From Thiothrix sp. UBA5583 (GTDB taxonomy: Bacteria; Pseudomonadota; Gammaproteobacteria; Thiotrichales; Thiotrichaceae), in assembly GCA_002425225.1 (NCBI GenBank), contig DILV01000038.1:1-64000 (forward strand): DNA of 64,000 bases, read 5' to 3'. How positions within the stretch are numbered: position 1 is the stretch's first letter; each line of letters starts with the position of its first letter. Below, piece after piece: positions 1-7,561 of this stretch. The notes beneath the pieces were generated by a model. That model worked only from the letters and a program-made list of their open reading frames with translations. It had not been told where the DNA came from and searched no databases. A program made the position numbers and the translations under genes.

Positions 1-98
1 CTTCCGGTCACACCCGGTGATGATACCTTTGTTGCTGCGCACATAAATATTCCTGTAATATTTTGACCTCTTTTCTTGGCTTTGTTGGATCACAGGGT
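1..98. other. Left edge and upstream region of aceK
   Basis: No gene can be identified here. On the plus strand one frame is open from the edge to a TGA at 64-66, so it could be the last 21 codons of a gene lying outside the window. On the minus strand an ATG at 44-42 follows an AGGA and could start a divergent gene running off the left edge. Neither stretch is long enough to recognise. Confidence 0.3.
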
Positions 99-1844
99 AT
101 GGCAGAACAGGCTTTGCAGATCAATCCGCTTGCACGTGGCATTGCCACCACCATCCTGCAAGGTTTCAATCGGCACTTTGAAATTTTTCAGCGGATTACC
201 GCAGGGGCTCGCCAGCGTTTCGAGGATGCTGACTGGTTTGCCGTGCAACTGGCTTCCCGCGAACGCATCGTGCTGTACGATCAGCGTATTGCAGAAACCA
301 TGACCCTGATCCGCGACCTCTACCAGATCAAAACTATCGACCCGGATTTGTGGCGGGAAGTCAAATACTGCTACATGCGCATGTTGCTGGATCACCCACA
401 GCCGGAACTGGCAGAAACCTTCTATACCTCGGTTTTCTGTCGCCAGTTCCCGATCCAGTATTACAACAACCAATACATTTTCATGCGCAGTTCGATTTCC
501 ACCGAACATATTGATTCTGAAGAAACCAGCTACGTTGCCTATTACCCCGGCACTACCGGCCTGCGTGAAGCCATTATCAGCATCCTGCACAATGCCGGTT
601 TCACCCTGCCCTTTGAAAATCTGGAACGTGACTTGCGCAACATTTACCGCGCCATCGTCAAATACTATCCGGGGCGCACCAAGCGCAAAGCCCAACTGAA
701 TTTCCAGCTTTCGGTCATTCGCCATGCGTTTTTCCGCAACAAGGCTGCGTACCTTGTCGGGCGCATGATCAACGGGCGCGAGGAAGTCGCCTTTGCCCTA
801 CCTATCCTCAACAATGAACAGGGCGGGTTATACATTGATGCGCTGATCTGGGGAGAAAAGCAGCTTTCGGTGGTCTTCAGCTATTCACAAGCGTATTTCA
901 TGATGGAACATCAGGTTCCGTCTGCCGTGACCACTTTCCTGCAAAAGCTGATGCCACGCCGCAACATGTCGGAACTGTATTCCGCCATCGGTCTGCACAA
1001 ACAGGGCAAATCGGCGTTTTACCGCGACTTTCTGCACCATTTGAAACATTCCAGCGACCAGTTTGTGATTGCACCGGGGATTCGCGGGATGGTGATGATG
1101 GTGTTTACTCTGCCGTCCTACCCTTACGTGTTCAAGATCATCAAGGACAAGTTCGCCCCACAGAAAGAGTTCAGCCGTCAGGTCGTCGAGGAAAAATACC
1201 AGTTGGTCAAGCGCCATGACCGTGTAGGGCGCATGGCAGACATGCTGGAATACTCCAATGTGTCCCTGCCTGTTGAACGTTTCAACCCGACGTTGTTACA
1301 GGAATTGCAGGATACCTGTGCCAGCAGCATCAAGCATGAAAACGGCAACATTATCTTCCACCACATCTATCTGGAACGGCGCATGATCCCGCTGAACATT
1401 TTCATCGAAACAGCCGACGATGAAACCCTAGAGCGCGTCATCGAGGATTATGGTACTGCCATCAAACAACTGGCGGGCGCGAATATCTTCCCAGGCGATT
1501 TCCTTTACAAGAACTTCGGGGTTACACAACTGGGACGGGTGGTGTTCTACGACTATGACGAAATTACCTACATGACGGAATGCAACTTCCGCAAGATCCC
1601 CCCCCCACGCTTCCCGGAAGACGAATTCAGTTCTGAACCGTGGTACTCGGTGGAGCCGAACGATGTGTTCCCGGAAGAATTCGGCACATTCCTGCTGGCG
1701 ACACCGAAAATTCGCAAGATTTTCCTCAAGTATCACCGCGATTTGCTGGATTACCGCTACTGGAAAGGCAAACAGGACAAGATCAAGGCTGGCGAGTACG
1801 AAGACGTTTTCCCCTACCCGCAAGAGCTACGCTTCAAACGCTGA
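99..1844 (+). CDS. aceK: Isocitrate dehydrogenase kinase/phosphatase
   Basis: Bifunctional cytoplasmic enzyme that phosphorylates and dephosphorylates isocitrate dehydrogenase, setting the split of isocitrate between the TCA cycle and the glyoxylate bypass. The protein is 581 residues from the ATG at 99, close to the E. coli length of 578; a TTG at 63 would add 12 residues that do not look like the family. The AceK-specific nucleotide-binding stretch APGIRGMVMMVF followed by LPSYPYVFKIIKD is present, and the rest of the protein reads as AceK from end to end. It is not next to aceA or aceB here; it stands alone before a convergent nitroreductase gene. Identification is by recognition of family sequence. 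Confidence 0.95.
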   Translation: MAEQALQINPLARGIATTILQGFNRHFEIFQRITAGARQRFEDADWFAVQLASRERIVLYDQRIAETMTLIRDLYQIKTIDPDLWREVKYCYMRMLLDHPQPELAETFYTSVFCRQFPIQYYNNQYIFMRSSISTEHIDSEETSYVAYYPGTTGLREAIISILHNAGFTLPFENLERDLRNIYRAIVKYYPGRTKRKAQLNFQLSVIRHAFFRNKAAYLVGRMINGREEVAFALPILNNEQGGLYIDALIWGEKQLSVVFSYSQAYFMMEHQVPSAVTTFLQKLMPRRNMSELYSAIGLHKQGKSAFYRDFLHHLKHSSDQFVIAPGIRGMVMMVFTLPSYPYVFKIIKDKFAPQKEFSRQVVEEKYQLVKRHDRVGRMADMLEYSNVSLPVERFNPTLLQELQDTCASSIKHENGNIIFHHIYLERRMIPLNIFIETADDETLERVIEDYGTAIKQLAGANIFPGDFLYKNFGVTQLGRVVFYDYDEITYMTECNFRKIPPPRFPEDEFSSEPWYSVEPNDVFPEEFGTFLLATPKIRKIFLKYHRDLLDYRYWKGKQDKIKAGEYEDVFPYPQELRFKR

Positions 1845-1860
1845 AATGTTACACCAGCCA

Positions 1861-1883
1861 CTGCCGGGCGCATGTCCCGGCAG
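1861..1883. terminator. Hairpin between convergent aceK and nitroreductase
   Basis: Perfect 8-bp inverted repeat CTGCCGGG / CCCGGCAG with a 7-nt loop between two convergent genes. There is no T-run on either side, so it may be a weak or factor-assisted bidirectional terminator. Confidence 0.4.
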
Positions 1884-1893
1884 CTAGGCGTCA

Positions 1894-2517
1894 TCAGCGG
1901 TATTCAACCAGTTCCGCTAGCGGCTGGCGCAGGCGTGAGGTCTGCTCCCCTGCACGGTAGCCGAATGCCACCACCACCGCCACACCGTATTGCGCTGTAT
2001 CCACCCCCAGCACTTCCTCTACCCCGGCTTTGGAGAAACCTTCAATCGGGCAGGAATCAATCCCCAGACTGGCAGCACCGGTCATCATGTTGGCAAGCGC
2101 GATGTAGCACTGTTTGGAAGCCCATGCAAACGTGTTCATATACGGGGCAATTTCGCTGGCATTGTGAGCCGCATAACGCTCCAGATACGCCTGTTCCGCC
2201 TCGACTGGCAAGCCACGCCGACCGAACAGTTGCTTCACGTAAGTACTGCCCGGTTCTACCGCTGCGCTTTTCGCCAGAATCACCATCACATGGCTGCTGT
2301 CGGTAATCTGTGGCTGGTTCCAGCATTGCTCACGCAGTTTCTCGCGCAGTTCCGGGGTTTGCACTACCACGAAACGCCAGTGCTCCATACCAAAGGAAGA
2401 CGGCGACAAACGTCCGAATTCCAGAATCTGCTGGAAATCAGCCTCGGCAATCTTCTGCTGCGGGTCGAATTTCTTGCAGGCATGGCGAAAATTCATCGCT
2501 TGCAGGAATGGCTGCAT
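1894..2517 (-). CDS. NAD(P)H-dependent nitroreductase family flavoprotein
   Basis: FMN-dependent oxidoreductase of the NfsB/nitroreductase fold, 207 residues, about the usual length. N-terminal FRHACKKFDP corresponds to the conserved R(x)SxRxF FMN-phosphate site; LSPSSFGMEHWRFVVV is the typical FMN-contacting segment; the C-terminal half contains GIDSCPIEGFSKAGVEEVLG, the NfsB-like glycine/proline region. The substrate cannot be told from sequence; relatives reduce quinones, nitroaromatics or flavins. An AAGGAG ribosome-binding site lies 8-9 bases upstream of the ATG. Monocistronic, convergent with aceK and divergent from cysZ. Confidence 0.9.
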   Translation of the reverse strand: MQPFLQAMNFRHACKKFDPQQKIAEADFQQILEFGRLSPSSFGMEHWRFVVVQTPELREKLREQCWNQPQITDSSHVMVILAKSAAVEPGSTYVKQLFGRRGLPVEAEQAYLERYAAHNASEIAPYMNTFAWASKQCYIALANMMTGAASLGIDSCPIEGFSKAGVEEVLGVDTAQYGVAVVVAFGYRAGEQTSRLRQPLAELVEYR

Positions 2518-2595
2518 GGTTAAAACTCCTTAACTTAAACCAGTCTGGTAAATGCGCTACAGTATAGCCAAGCGTCACACATGGAAACAGGTAGA

Positions 2596-3324
2596 ATGAT
2601 AACGGGATTGTTCAAAGGTTTTGGTTACATCTTCACCGGGCTATCGCTCATTACGCAAAAAGGTATCCGCCCGTTTGTGCTGGTTCCGCTGCTGATCAAC
2701 ACGGTGCTGTTTGCTGGCGGCATCTGGCTGGCAAAGTCGCAACTGGAATACTGGATGGCGCACCTGCTGCCAAGCTGGTTGAGCTGGCTGGAATGGCTGC
2801 TGTGGCCAATCTTTGCGGTACTGATTTTCTTTGTGGTGTTTTATGTGTTCACCCTCGTTGCCAACATTCTTGCCGCCCCTTTCAATGCGGTACTGGCGGA
2901 AAAGGTCGAAGCCCGTCTGAATGGGCAACCCATCCCCGAGTTTGCCGGGTACAAAAGCCTGCCCGCGCTGATCACCCGCACCTTCCGCAGCGAACTCAGC
3001 AAACTGTGGTACATGGGGAAATGGTTCGTGCTGCTGCTGATCCTGACCGTGATTCCGGGCGTGAACATCGTCGCACCGGTAGCGTGGACACTATTCGGCG
3101 CGTGGATGTTGGCGATTGAATACGCCGACTACCCGATGGGCAACCACAACCTGTTTTTCAAGGATGAGCTGGCAGCATTGAAGAAAAACCGTGCGGAAGC
3201 CTTGGGATTTGGCTGGCTGCTGTCGTTGATGACGGTAGTGCCCGTGCTGAATTTCCTGTCAATGCCGGTGGGAGTAGCAGGTGGCACAGCACTGTGGGTG
3301 AAAAAACTCTCAAAAACCGTCTAG
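2596..3324 (+). CDS. cysZ: CysZ-type sulfate transporter (EI24 family)
   Basis: Inner-membrane protein of the EI24/CysZ family, about 242 residues, in line with E. coli CysZ (253). CysZ mediates sulfate uptake for assimilation. Visible signs: N-terminal GLSLITQKGIRPFVLVPLLI, a strongly hydrophobic helix at residues 30-45, two central membrane segments, and the C-terminal signature DYPMGNHNLFF followed by a GFGW helix and SMPVGVAGGT. An alternative ATG at 2581 would add five residues; I prefer 2596 because AGGT precedes it and 2581 has no ribosome site. No sulfate-assimilation genes are adjacent, so the role rests on family membership alone. Confidence 0.85.
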   Translation: MITGLFKGFGYIFTGLSLITQKGIRPFVLVPLLINTVLFAGGIWLAKSQLEYWMAHLLPSWLSWLEWLLWPIFAVLIFFVVFYVFTLVANILAAPFNAVLAEKVEARLNGQPIPEFAGYKSLPALITRTFRSELSKLWYMGKWFVLLLILTVIPGVNIVAPVAWTLFGAWMLAIEYADYPMGNHNLFFKDELAALKKNRAEALGFGWLLSLMTVVPVLNFLSMPVGVAGGTALWVKKLSKTV

Positions 3325-3374
3325 TGCATCATCACATCAATGAAATGGGGTTTGGCTGCAATAATGACATCTAG

Positions 3375-3587
3375 AACTACGAAGGTTATTACACATCGGT
3401 GTTTTACTCCTACTTTGCCGCATTGGGTCTGGCTATGACGCTGGAAGACATCACCAATCTGGGGCGCATTGACATGACCCTGAAGTTCAACCGCCAGATC
3501 TATATCTTCGAGTTCAAAGTGGTGGAAATCGCACCAAAGGGCAAGGCATCGCGCAATATCGTTGGCTTTGAGGTAGAACAGGGATGA
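3375..3587 (+). pseudogene. Remnant of a DUF1703-type PD-(D/E)XK nuclease / AAA-like protein
   Basis: A 70-codon open stretch after an in-frame stop reads NYEGYYTSVFYSYFAALGL, then a PD-(D/E)XK core (GRIDMTLKFNRQIYIFEFKVVE), which is the C-terminal nuclease domain of the large AAA-ATPase-like/DUF1703 family. The family's N-terminal ATPase part, normally several hundred residues, is absent. In addition the sequence jumps from APKGKA straight to [12 protein letters not shown], so the usual segment between these two motifs (KGYADKY...LIGVEF-like, roughly 30 residues) is missing. It has no proper start codon context. It ends in an ATGA overlap with ung, so a deletion joined it to that gene. The missing-segment reading relies on my memory of the family. 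Confidence 0.7.
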
Positions 3588-4288
3588 ATTCCAGCACGGC
3601 TGACTTCTGGCAGAGCGTCATCGGCGCAGAGTTCACCAAACCCTACATGCTCACCCTGAACCAGTTCCTGCAAGCCGAAGCCGCTGCTGGGAAACTGATC
3701 CTGCCGCCTGCGGAACAGCGCTTCAACGCACTGCAAAGCACGCCGCTGGAACAGGTCAAGGTGGTCATTCTCGGTCAAGACCCCTACCCCACGCCGGGTC
3801 ATGCCCACGGTCTGGCGTTTTCGGTGCAAGCTCACGTTAGCCCTTTGCCGCGTTCGCTGCTCAATATCAACCGCGAATTGCAAGACGACCTCGGCATCGA
3901 CAACAGCCATACCGGCTGCTTGCAAGCATGGGCAGGGCAGGGTGTTTTATTGCTCAATACCGTACTGACGGTGGAAGCAGGCAATGCGGGCAGTCATCAG
4001 AAACGCGGTTGGGAAACCTTCACCGATAGCATCATCCAGGCCGTTAGTGCCCAAGCCCAACCCGTGGTATTTATCCTGTGGGGCAATCATGCGCAGAAGA
4101 AGGCGGATCTGATTGACGGCAGCCGTCATTGCATCATTACCAGTGCGCACCCGTCACCCTTGTCGGCACGACGTGGCTTTTTTGGCAGCCGTCCGTTTTC
4201 CCGCACCAATGCGTTTTTGCAAGCCAATGGCAGGACGCCGGTCAATTGGGCGCTGCCTGCACCAGAACAAACCCCAAAGCTGGTATGA
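3584..4288 (+). CDS. ung: Uracil-DNA glycosylase
   Basis: Removes uracil from DNA as the first step of base excision repair. Family 1 UNG, 234 residues (E. coli 229). The water-activating motif [13 protein letters not shown] carries Asp66; [17 protein letters not shown] is the uracil-recognition region; the DNA-intercalation loop [14 protein letters not shown] carries His189. The ATG overlaps the stop of the preceding nuclease remnant (ATGA), so the promoter must lie in or before that remnant. No other repair gene is adjacent on this strand; tsaB is convergent about 90 bases downstream. Confidence 0.97.
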   Translation: MNSSTADFWQSVIGAEFTKPYMLTLNQFLQAEAAAGKLILPPAEQRFNALQSTPLEQVKVVILGQDPYPTPGHAHGLAFSVQAHVSPLPRSLLNINRELQDDLGIDNSHTGCLQAWAGQGVLLLNTVLTVEAGNAGSHQKRGWETFTDSIIQAVSAQAQPVVFILWGNHAQKKADLIDGSRHCIITSAHPSPLSARRGFFGSRPFSRTNAFLQANGRTPVNWALPAPEQTPKLV

Positions 4289-4374
4289 AACCTGTGTAGT
4301 GTTGGCATGTTAATGTTTAGAAGTGCCGCATCCATGCAGCAATATCTGGCTTTCATGCCGTTCAAGCTCATTTC

Positions 4375-5076
4375 TCAATTAGACAATCCTGCTATGCGTT
4401 CCTGCGTCGTCAGGGCAATCTTGTTGCGCAGGTAAACCGGCTGGGCATTTTCCGGCAGCACCGCCCTGCCCGCTCGCCATGCCTCAACCGCCAGCGGCAA
4501 CATGAATTCGGCAGCAGGCAGGGAGTCTGTGTCTGTTCCAACAATTTTGTCGGCAAAGCGTACCTGCAAAGCCTCGGCATAAGCTGACCAACCATGCCCG
4601 ATGGCAAACCAACCCTCAGTTTCCGGTACTGGCGTATCGGCTGGTGCACAAACCTGCTCCGCCCCTTGCAATACCATCAACCCGGACTGCATGGCGTATT
4701 GCCCCCAGTAAACTTCACCCATGCGGGCATCCAGCGCTGCCAGCACCTGGGTTGTACCGTGCTGCACGTATACCTGCTGCGCCAACGCCGCTAGCGTGGA
4801 AACCGGGATCACCGGCTTGTCCGCCGCCATTGCCAAGCCTTGCGCCACCCCAATGCCAATGCGGATGCCGGTGAACGCCCCCGGCCCACGCCCGACGGCA
4901 ATCGCATCCACATCCTGCAAGCGCAGGCCAGCCGCTGACAGCACCTTGTCCACCATCGGCAGGATCAGTTGGGTATGCGCCCGTGGCGTCAGTTCAAATT
5001 CGCTGAAGGTTGCACCATCCGCATAAACGGCGGCAGAACAGGCTTCGGTTGATGTATCAAGCGCTAGCAGTTTCAT
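4375..5076 (-). CDS. tsaB: tRNA threonylcarbamoyladenosine biosynthesis protein TsaB
   Basis: Inactive paralogue and partner of TsaD in the complex that puts t6A at position 37 of ANN-decoding tRNAs. 233 residues, as in E. coli (231). It begins MKLLALDTSTEACSAAV, the ASKHA phosphate-1 motif, followed by AVGRGPGAFTGIRIGIGVAQG, the diagnostic TsaB stretch. The gene overlaps the 3' end of the upstream helicase by 20 bases, so the two are cotranscribed and probably translationally coupled; yoaA-tsaB linkage is also seen in enterobacteria. Confidence 0.96.
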   Translation of the reverse strand: MKLLALDTSTEACSAAVYADGATFSEFELTPRAHTQLILPMVDKVLSAAGLRLQDVDAIAVGRGPGAFTGIRIGIGVAQGLAMAADKPVIPVSTLAALAQQVYVQHGTTQVLAALDARMGEVYWGQYAMQSGLMVLQGAEQVCAPADTPVPETEGWFAIGHGWSAYAEALQVRFADKIVGTDTDSLPAAEFMLPLAVEAWRAGRAVLPENAQPVYLRNKIALTTQERIAGLSN

Positions 5077-6994
5077 TCAGGGTTCCAGCAAAAAACCGTT
5101 CTACAATCTCCAGCTTCTGAGTACGCGGCATACGCGGCAAGCTGTCGAGGAAAATTTTTCCGTAACTGCGGGTACGCAGACGGACATCACAAATCATCAG
5201 CACCCCCCGGTCACTTTGGTCACGGATCAAGCGCCCGACACCCTGCTTGAGGGTAATCACTGCCTGCGGAATCTGGTATTCGGCAAACGGATTACCGCCG
5301 CGCTGGCGGATTGCATCCAGCCGCGCTTCCATCACCGGGTCATTGGGGGCAGCAAACGGTAGCTTGTCGATGATCACACAACTCAAGGCTTCACCGCGCA
5401 CATCCACGCCTTCCCAGAAACTTGCCGTCCCCAGCAGCACCGCATTGCCGAGATCGCGGAAACGCTCAATCATGTCACGCTGCGGTGATTCACCCTGGAT
5501 CAGTAGCGGATATTCGATCCGCTCCTGCAACAATTCCGCCGCTTCATTCAGGGCTCGGTAGCTGGTGAACAGCATGAAGGTACGCCCGCCACAGGCATTG
5601 ATCACCGGAATCGCCGCCTCCACCAGCGCCGCCACAAACCCGCCATCTTGCGGCTCCGGCAACCCGGCAGGCAGGTACAGCAACGAATTGCGCCAGTAAT
5701 CAAACGGGCTGTCGAGTTGCAGGGTAGTGGCCTGATCCAGCCCCATACGCTGGCTGAAATGCTCAAACGACTGCCCTACCGCCAGCGTAGCCGAGGTCAT
5801 CACCCAGCTACACGGCAATTCATCCATGCACTTCTTGAACGGCACGGCGACATCCAGCGGCGTGGTGGTAATCGCAAACCCACGGGTGAAGGTTTCAAAC
5901 CATTGCACCGTGTCGGGGGGAGGATTGTGCAAGCGTTGCAGCCGCGCCTGCTGTTCCTGCAAACGCTCATAGCAGGACTGCAAGCCCTTGCTGCGCTCGG
6001 CGGCGTGTGCCAGCAAGGCTGCCAGTTCTTCCATGCTGTCTTGCAGGGTCTGCAAATGCTCGATAATGGCGGGTTTGTTGCGCAGGCGTATCCACGGTGC
6101 ACGTTGCCCCGGTATATCCATTGCCAGCCGCAAATCCAGCACCGACTTTTCCAGCTTGTCGAGGAATTCGCGCAATTGCGGCATGTCGGAGGCACTTTCC
6201 AGCACCTCCACCAATGTGTCGCGTTTCCAGTCGTGTAACTGGCGGCTACTGAGGGTGTCGCTGAAAAAGCTGGAAGCGATTTCCGGCAACTGGTGGGCTT
6301 CGTCCAGCACCACCACATTCGCCAGTGGCAGCAGTTCGCCGAAGCCTTCTTCCTTGAGCGCCATGTCAGCAAAAAACAGGTGATGGTTGACCACTACCAG
6401 ATCAGCCTCCTGCGCAGCACGGCGGGCTTTGACCACGTAGCAGTCCTGATAGTCGCCACACTCCGCACCCAGGCAATTTTCAGTAGTGGATGTGACCCGC
6501 GCCCAGATTTCAGCGTCATGCGGCACGGCAGACAGCTCGGCAATATCACCCTTACTGGTCAGTTCCGACCAATCGCGGATACGTTTCAGCCAGGTGACAC
6601 TCTTGCGGTCGGGCAAACGACCTTCCGCCAGCGTGGTGTTGAGACGGTGGATACACAGGTAATTGGCACGACCCTTGAGCAGGGCGGTTTTGCTGGCACT
6701 TTTCAGCGCCTTGCGCACCAGCGGCAAATCCTTGTGGTAAAGCTGGTCTTGCAGGGTTTTGCTGCCGGTGGAAATGATCACGCGCTCGTCGCATAGCAAG
6801 GCCGGGGCGAGGTAAGCAAAGGTTTTGCCCACCCCCGTACCGGCTTCAATCACGGCAGTGCCCTGCGTTTGCAGGGTTGCCTGCACTGCCGTCAGCATGG
6901 ATTGCTGCTGCGGGCGTGCCTGGAAACCATCAATCAGGCGAGCGAAAGGGCCTGCCTCGCCCAGCAAATCGACCATTTCCAGTTCAGGCTGCAT
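5057..6994 (-). CDS. yoaA: DinG/YoaA-family ATP-dependent DNA helicase
   Basis: XPD-like superfamily 2 helicase with an iron-sulfur cluster, 645 residues (E. coli YoaA 636). Walker A is EAGTGVGKT at residues 50-58. Four cluster cysteines are seen at about 114, 174, 179 and 185. The DEAH box is at 231-234 (VVVLDEAHQLPE). Motif VI reads QGVGRLIRDQSDRG near the C terminus. In E. coli YoaA works with the polymerase-III chi subunit in repair at stalled forks; that role is assumed by homology. It overlaps tsaB and starts 13 bases after the TPR lipoprotein gene, so it lies in the mrcB-lipoprotein-yoaA-tsaB run. Confidence 0.93.
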   Translation of the reverse strand: MQPELEMVDLLGEAGPFARLIDGFQARPQQQSMLTAVQATLQTQGTAVIEAGTGVGKTFAYLAPALLCDERVIISTGSKTLQDQLYHKDLPLVRKALKSASKTALLKGRANYLCIHRLNTTLAEGRLPDRKSVTWLKRIRDWSELTSKGDIAELSAVPHDAEIWARVTSTTENCLGAECGDYQDCYVVKARRAAQEADLVVVNHHLFFADMALKEEGFGELLPLANVVVLDEAHQLPEIASSFFSDTLSSRQLHDWKRDTLVEVLESASDMPQLREFLDKLEKSVLDLRLAMDIPGQRAPWIRLRNKPAIIEHLQTLQDSMEELAALLAHAAERSKGLQSCYERLQEQQARLQRLHNPPPDTVQWFETFTRGFAITTTPLDVAVPFKKCMDELPCSWVMTSATLAVGQSFEHFSQRMGLDQATTLQLDSPFDYWRNSLLYLPAGLPEPQDGGFVAALVEAAIPVINACGGRTFMLFTSYRALNEAAELLQERIEYPLLIQGESPQRDMIERFRDLGNAVLLGTASFWEGVDVRGEALSCVIIDKLPFAAPNDPVMEARLDAIRQRGGNPFAEYQIPQAVITLKQGVGRLIRDQSDRGVLMICDVRLRTRSYGKIFLDSLPRMPRTQKLEIVERFFAGTLNETASA

Positions 6995-7007
6995 ATCGGC
7001 AACAGTA

Positions 7008-7556
7008 CTAACGGAGTTGCGATTGATAGTACTCAGCCTTGCTCGCCATGCTGGCAGCCTGCTGGTCGTTACCCTGTCGCTTGTGCAACTCGCTTAGCTT
7101 CAGCCACAAATCAGGGTTGTCAGACTCGATACGCAAGGCACGCTCAACCGTAGCGGTGGCAGTTGCCAATTTCCCTTGGTCAATTTCGGTATCTGCCTGT
7201 TTGATCAGGGCACGCACCGCTGGAGAGGCGTCATATCTAGCGGAAGGTTTGACTTCAAGAACTTCCGGCTCACCTTGCTGTTGTAGCGGGCTATCCCCCT
7301 GACGGTGTTGCAGCACTTCAACTACCGGAGCAGACTCCTTGGGCAACGGCAAAGTACGGCTAACCGGTGCTGGCTTCTGCACAGGCACTACCGGTACGGC
7401 AGGGCGAGTTTGTACATAAGTTGTAGCGGGTGCTACCGGTCGCCCGGCCTGCACGCGCTCGGGCAAGACATTCGGATTAGGGGTACAAGCAGACAACAGG
7501 CTGCTGCCAGCCAGGACAAACAGCCAGGTGGAATAATTGTTCAGTTTCATTTTCAT
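7008..7556 (-). CDS. lpoP: TPR lipoprotein, probable LpoP-type activator of PBP1b
   Basis: 182-residue lipoprotein: signal peptide with lipobox LLSAC (Cys24), a proline/valine-rich linker to about residue 110, and a C-terminal tetratricopeptide region (LIKQADTEIDQGKLATATATVERALRIESDNPDLWLKLSELH in two helix pairs). The ATG lies only 5 bases after the stop of mrcB. Known: in Pseudomonas aeruginosa the TPR lipoprotein LpoP activates PBP1b and is encoded next to it; it is unrelated in sequence to E. coli LpoB. Inferred: same role here, with the disordered linker spanning from the outer membrane to the synthase. A second ATG at 7550 is possible. The gene symbol rests on architecture and position only. 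Confidence 0.7.
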   Translation of the reverse strand: MKMKLNNYSTWLFVLAGSSLLSACTPNPNVLPERVQAGRPVAPATTYVQTRPAVPVVPVQKPAPVSRTLPLPKESAPVVEVLQHRQGDSPLQQQGEPEVLEVKPSARYDASPAVRALIKQADTEIDQGKLATATATVERALRIESDNPDLWLKLSELHKRQGNDQQAASMASKAEYYQSQLR

Positions 7557-7561
7557 AGGCT

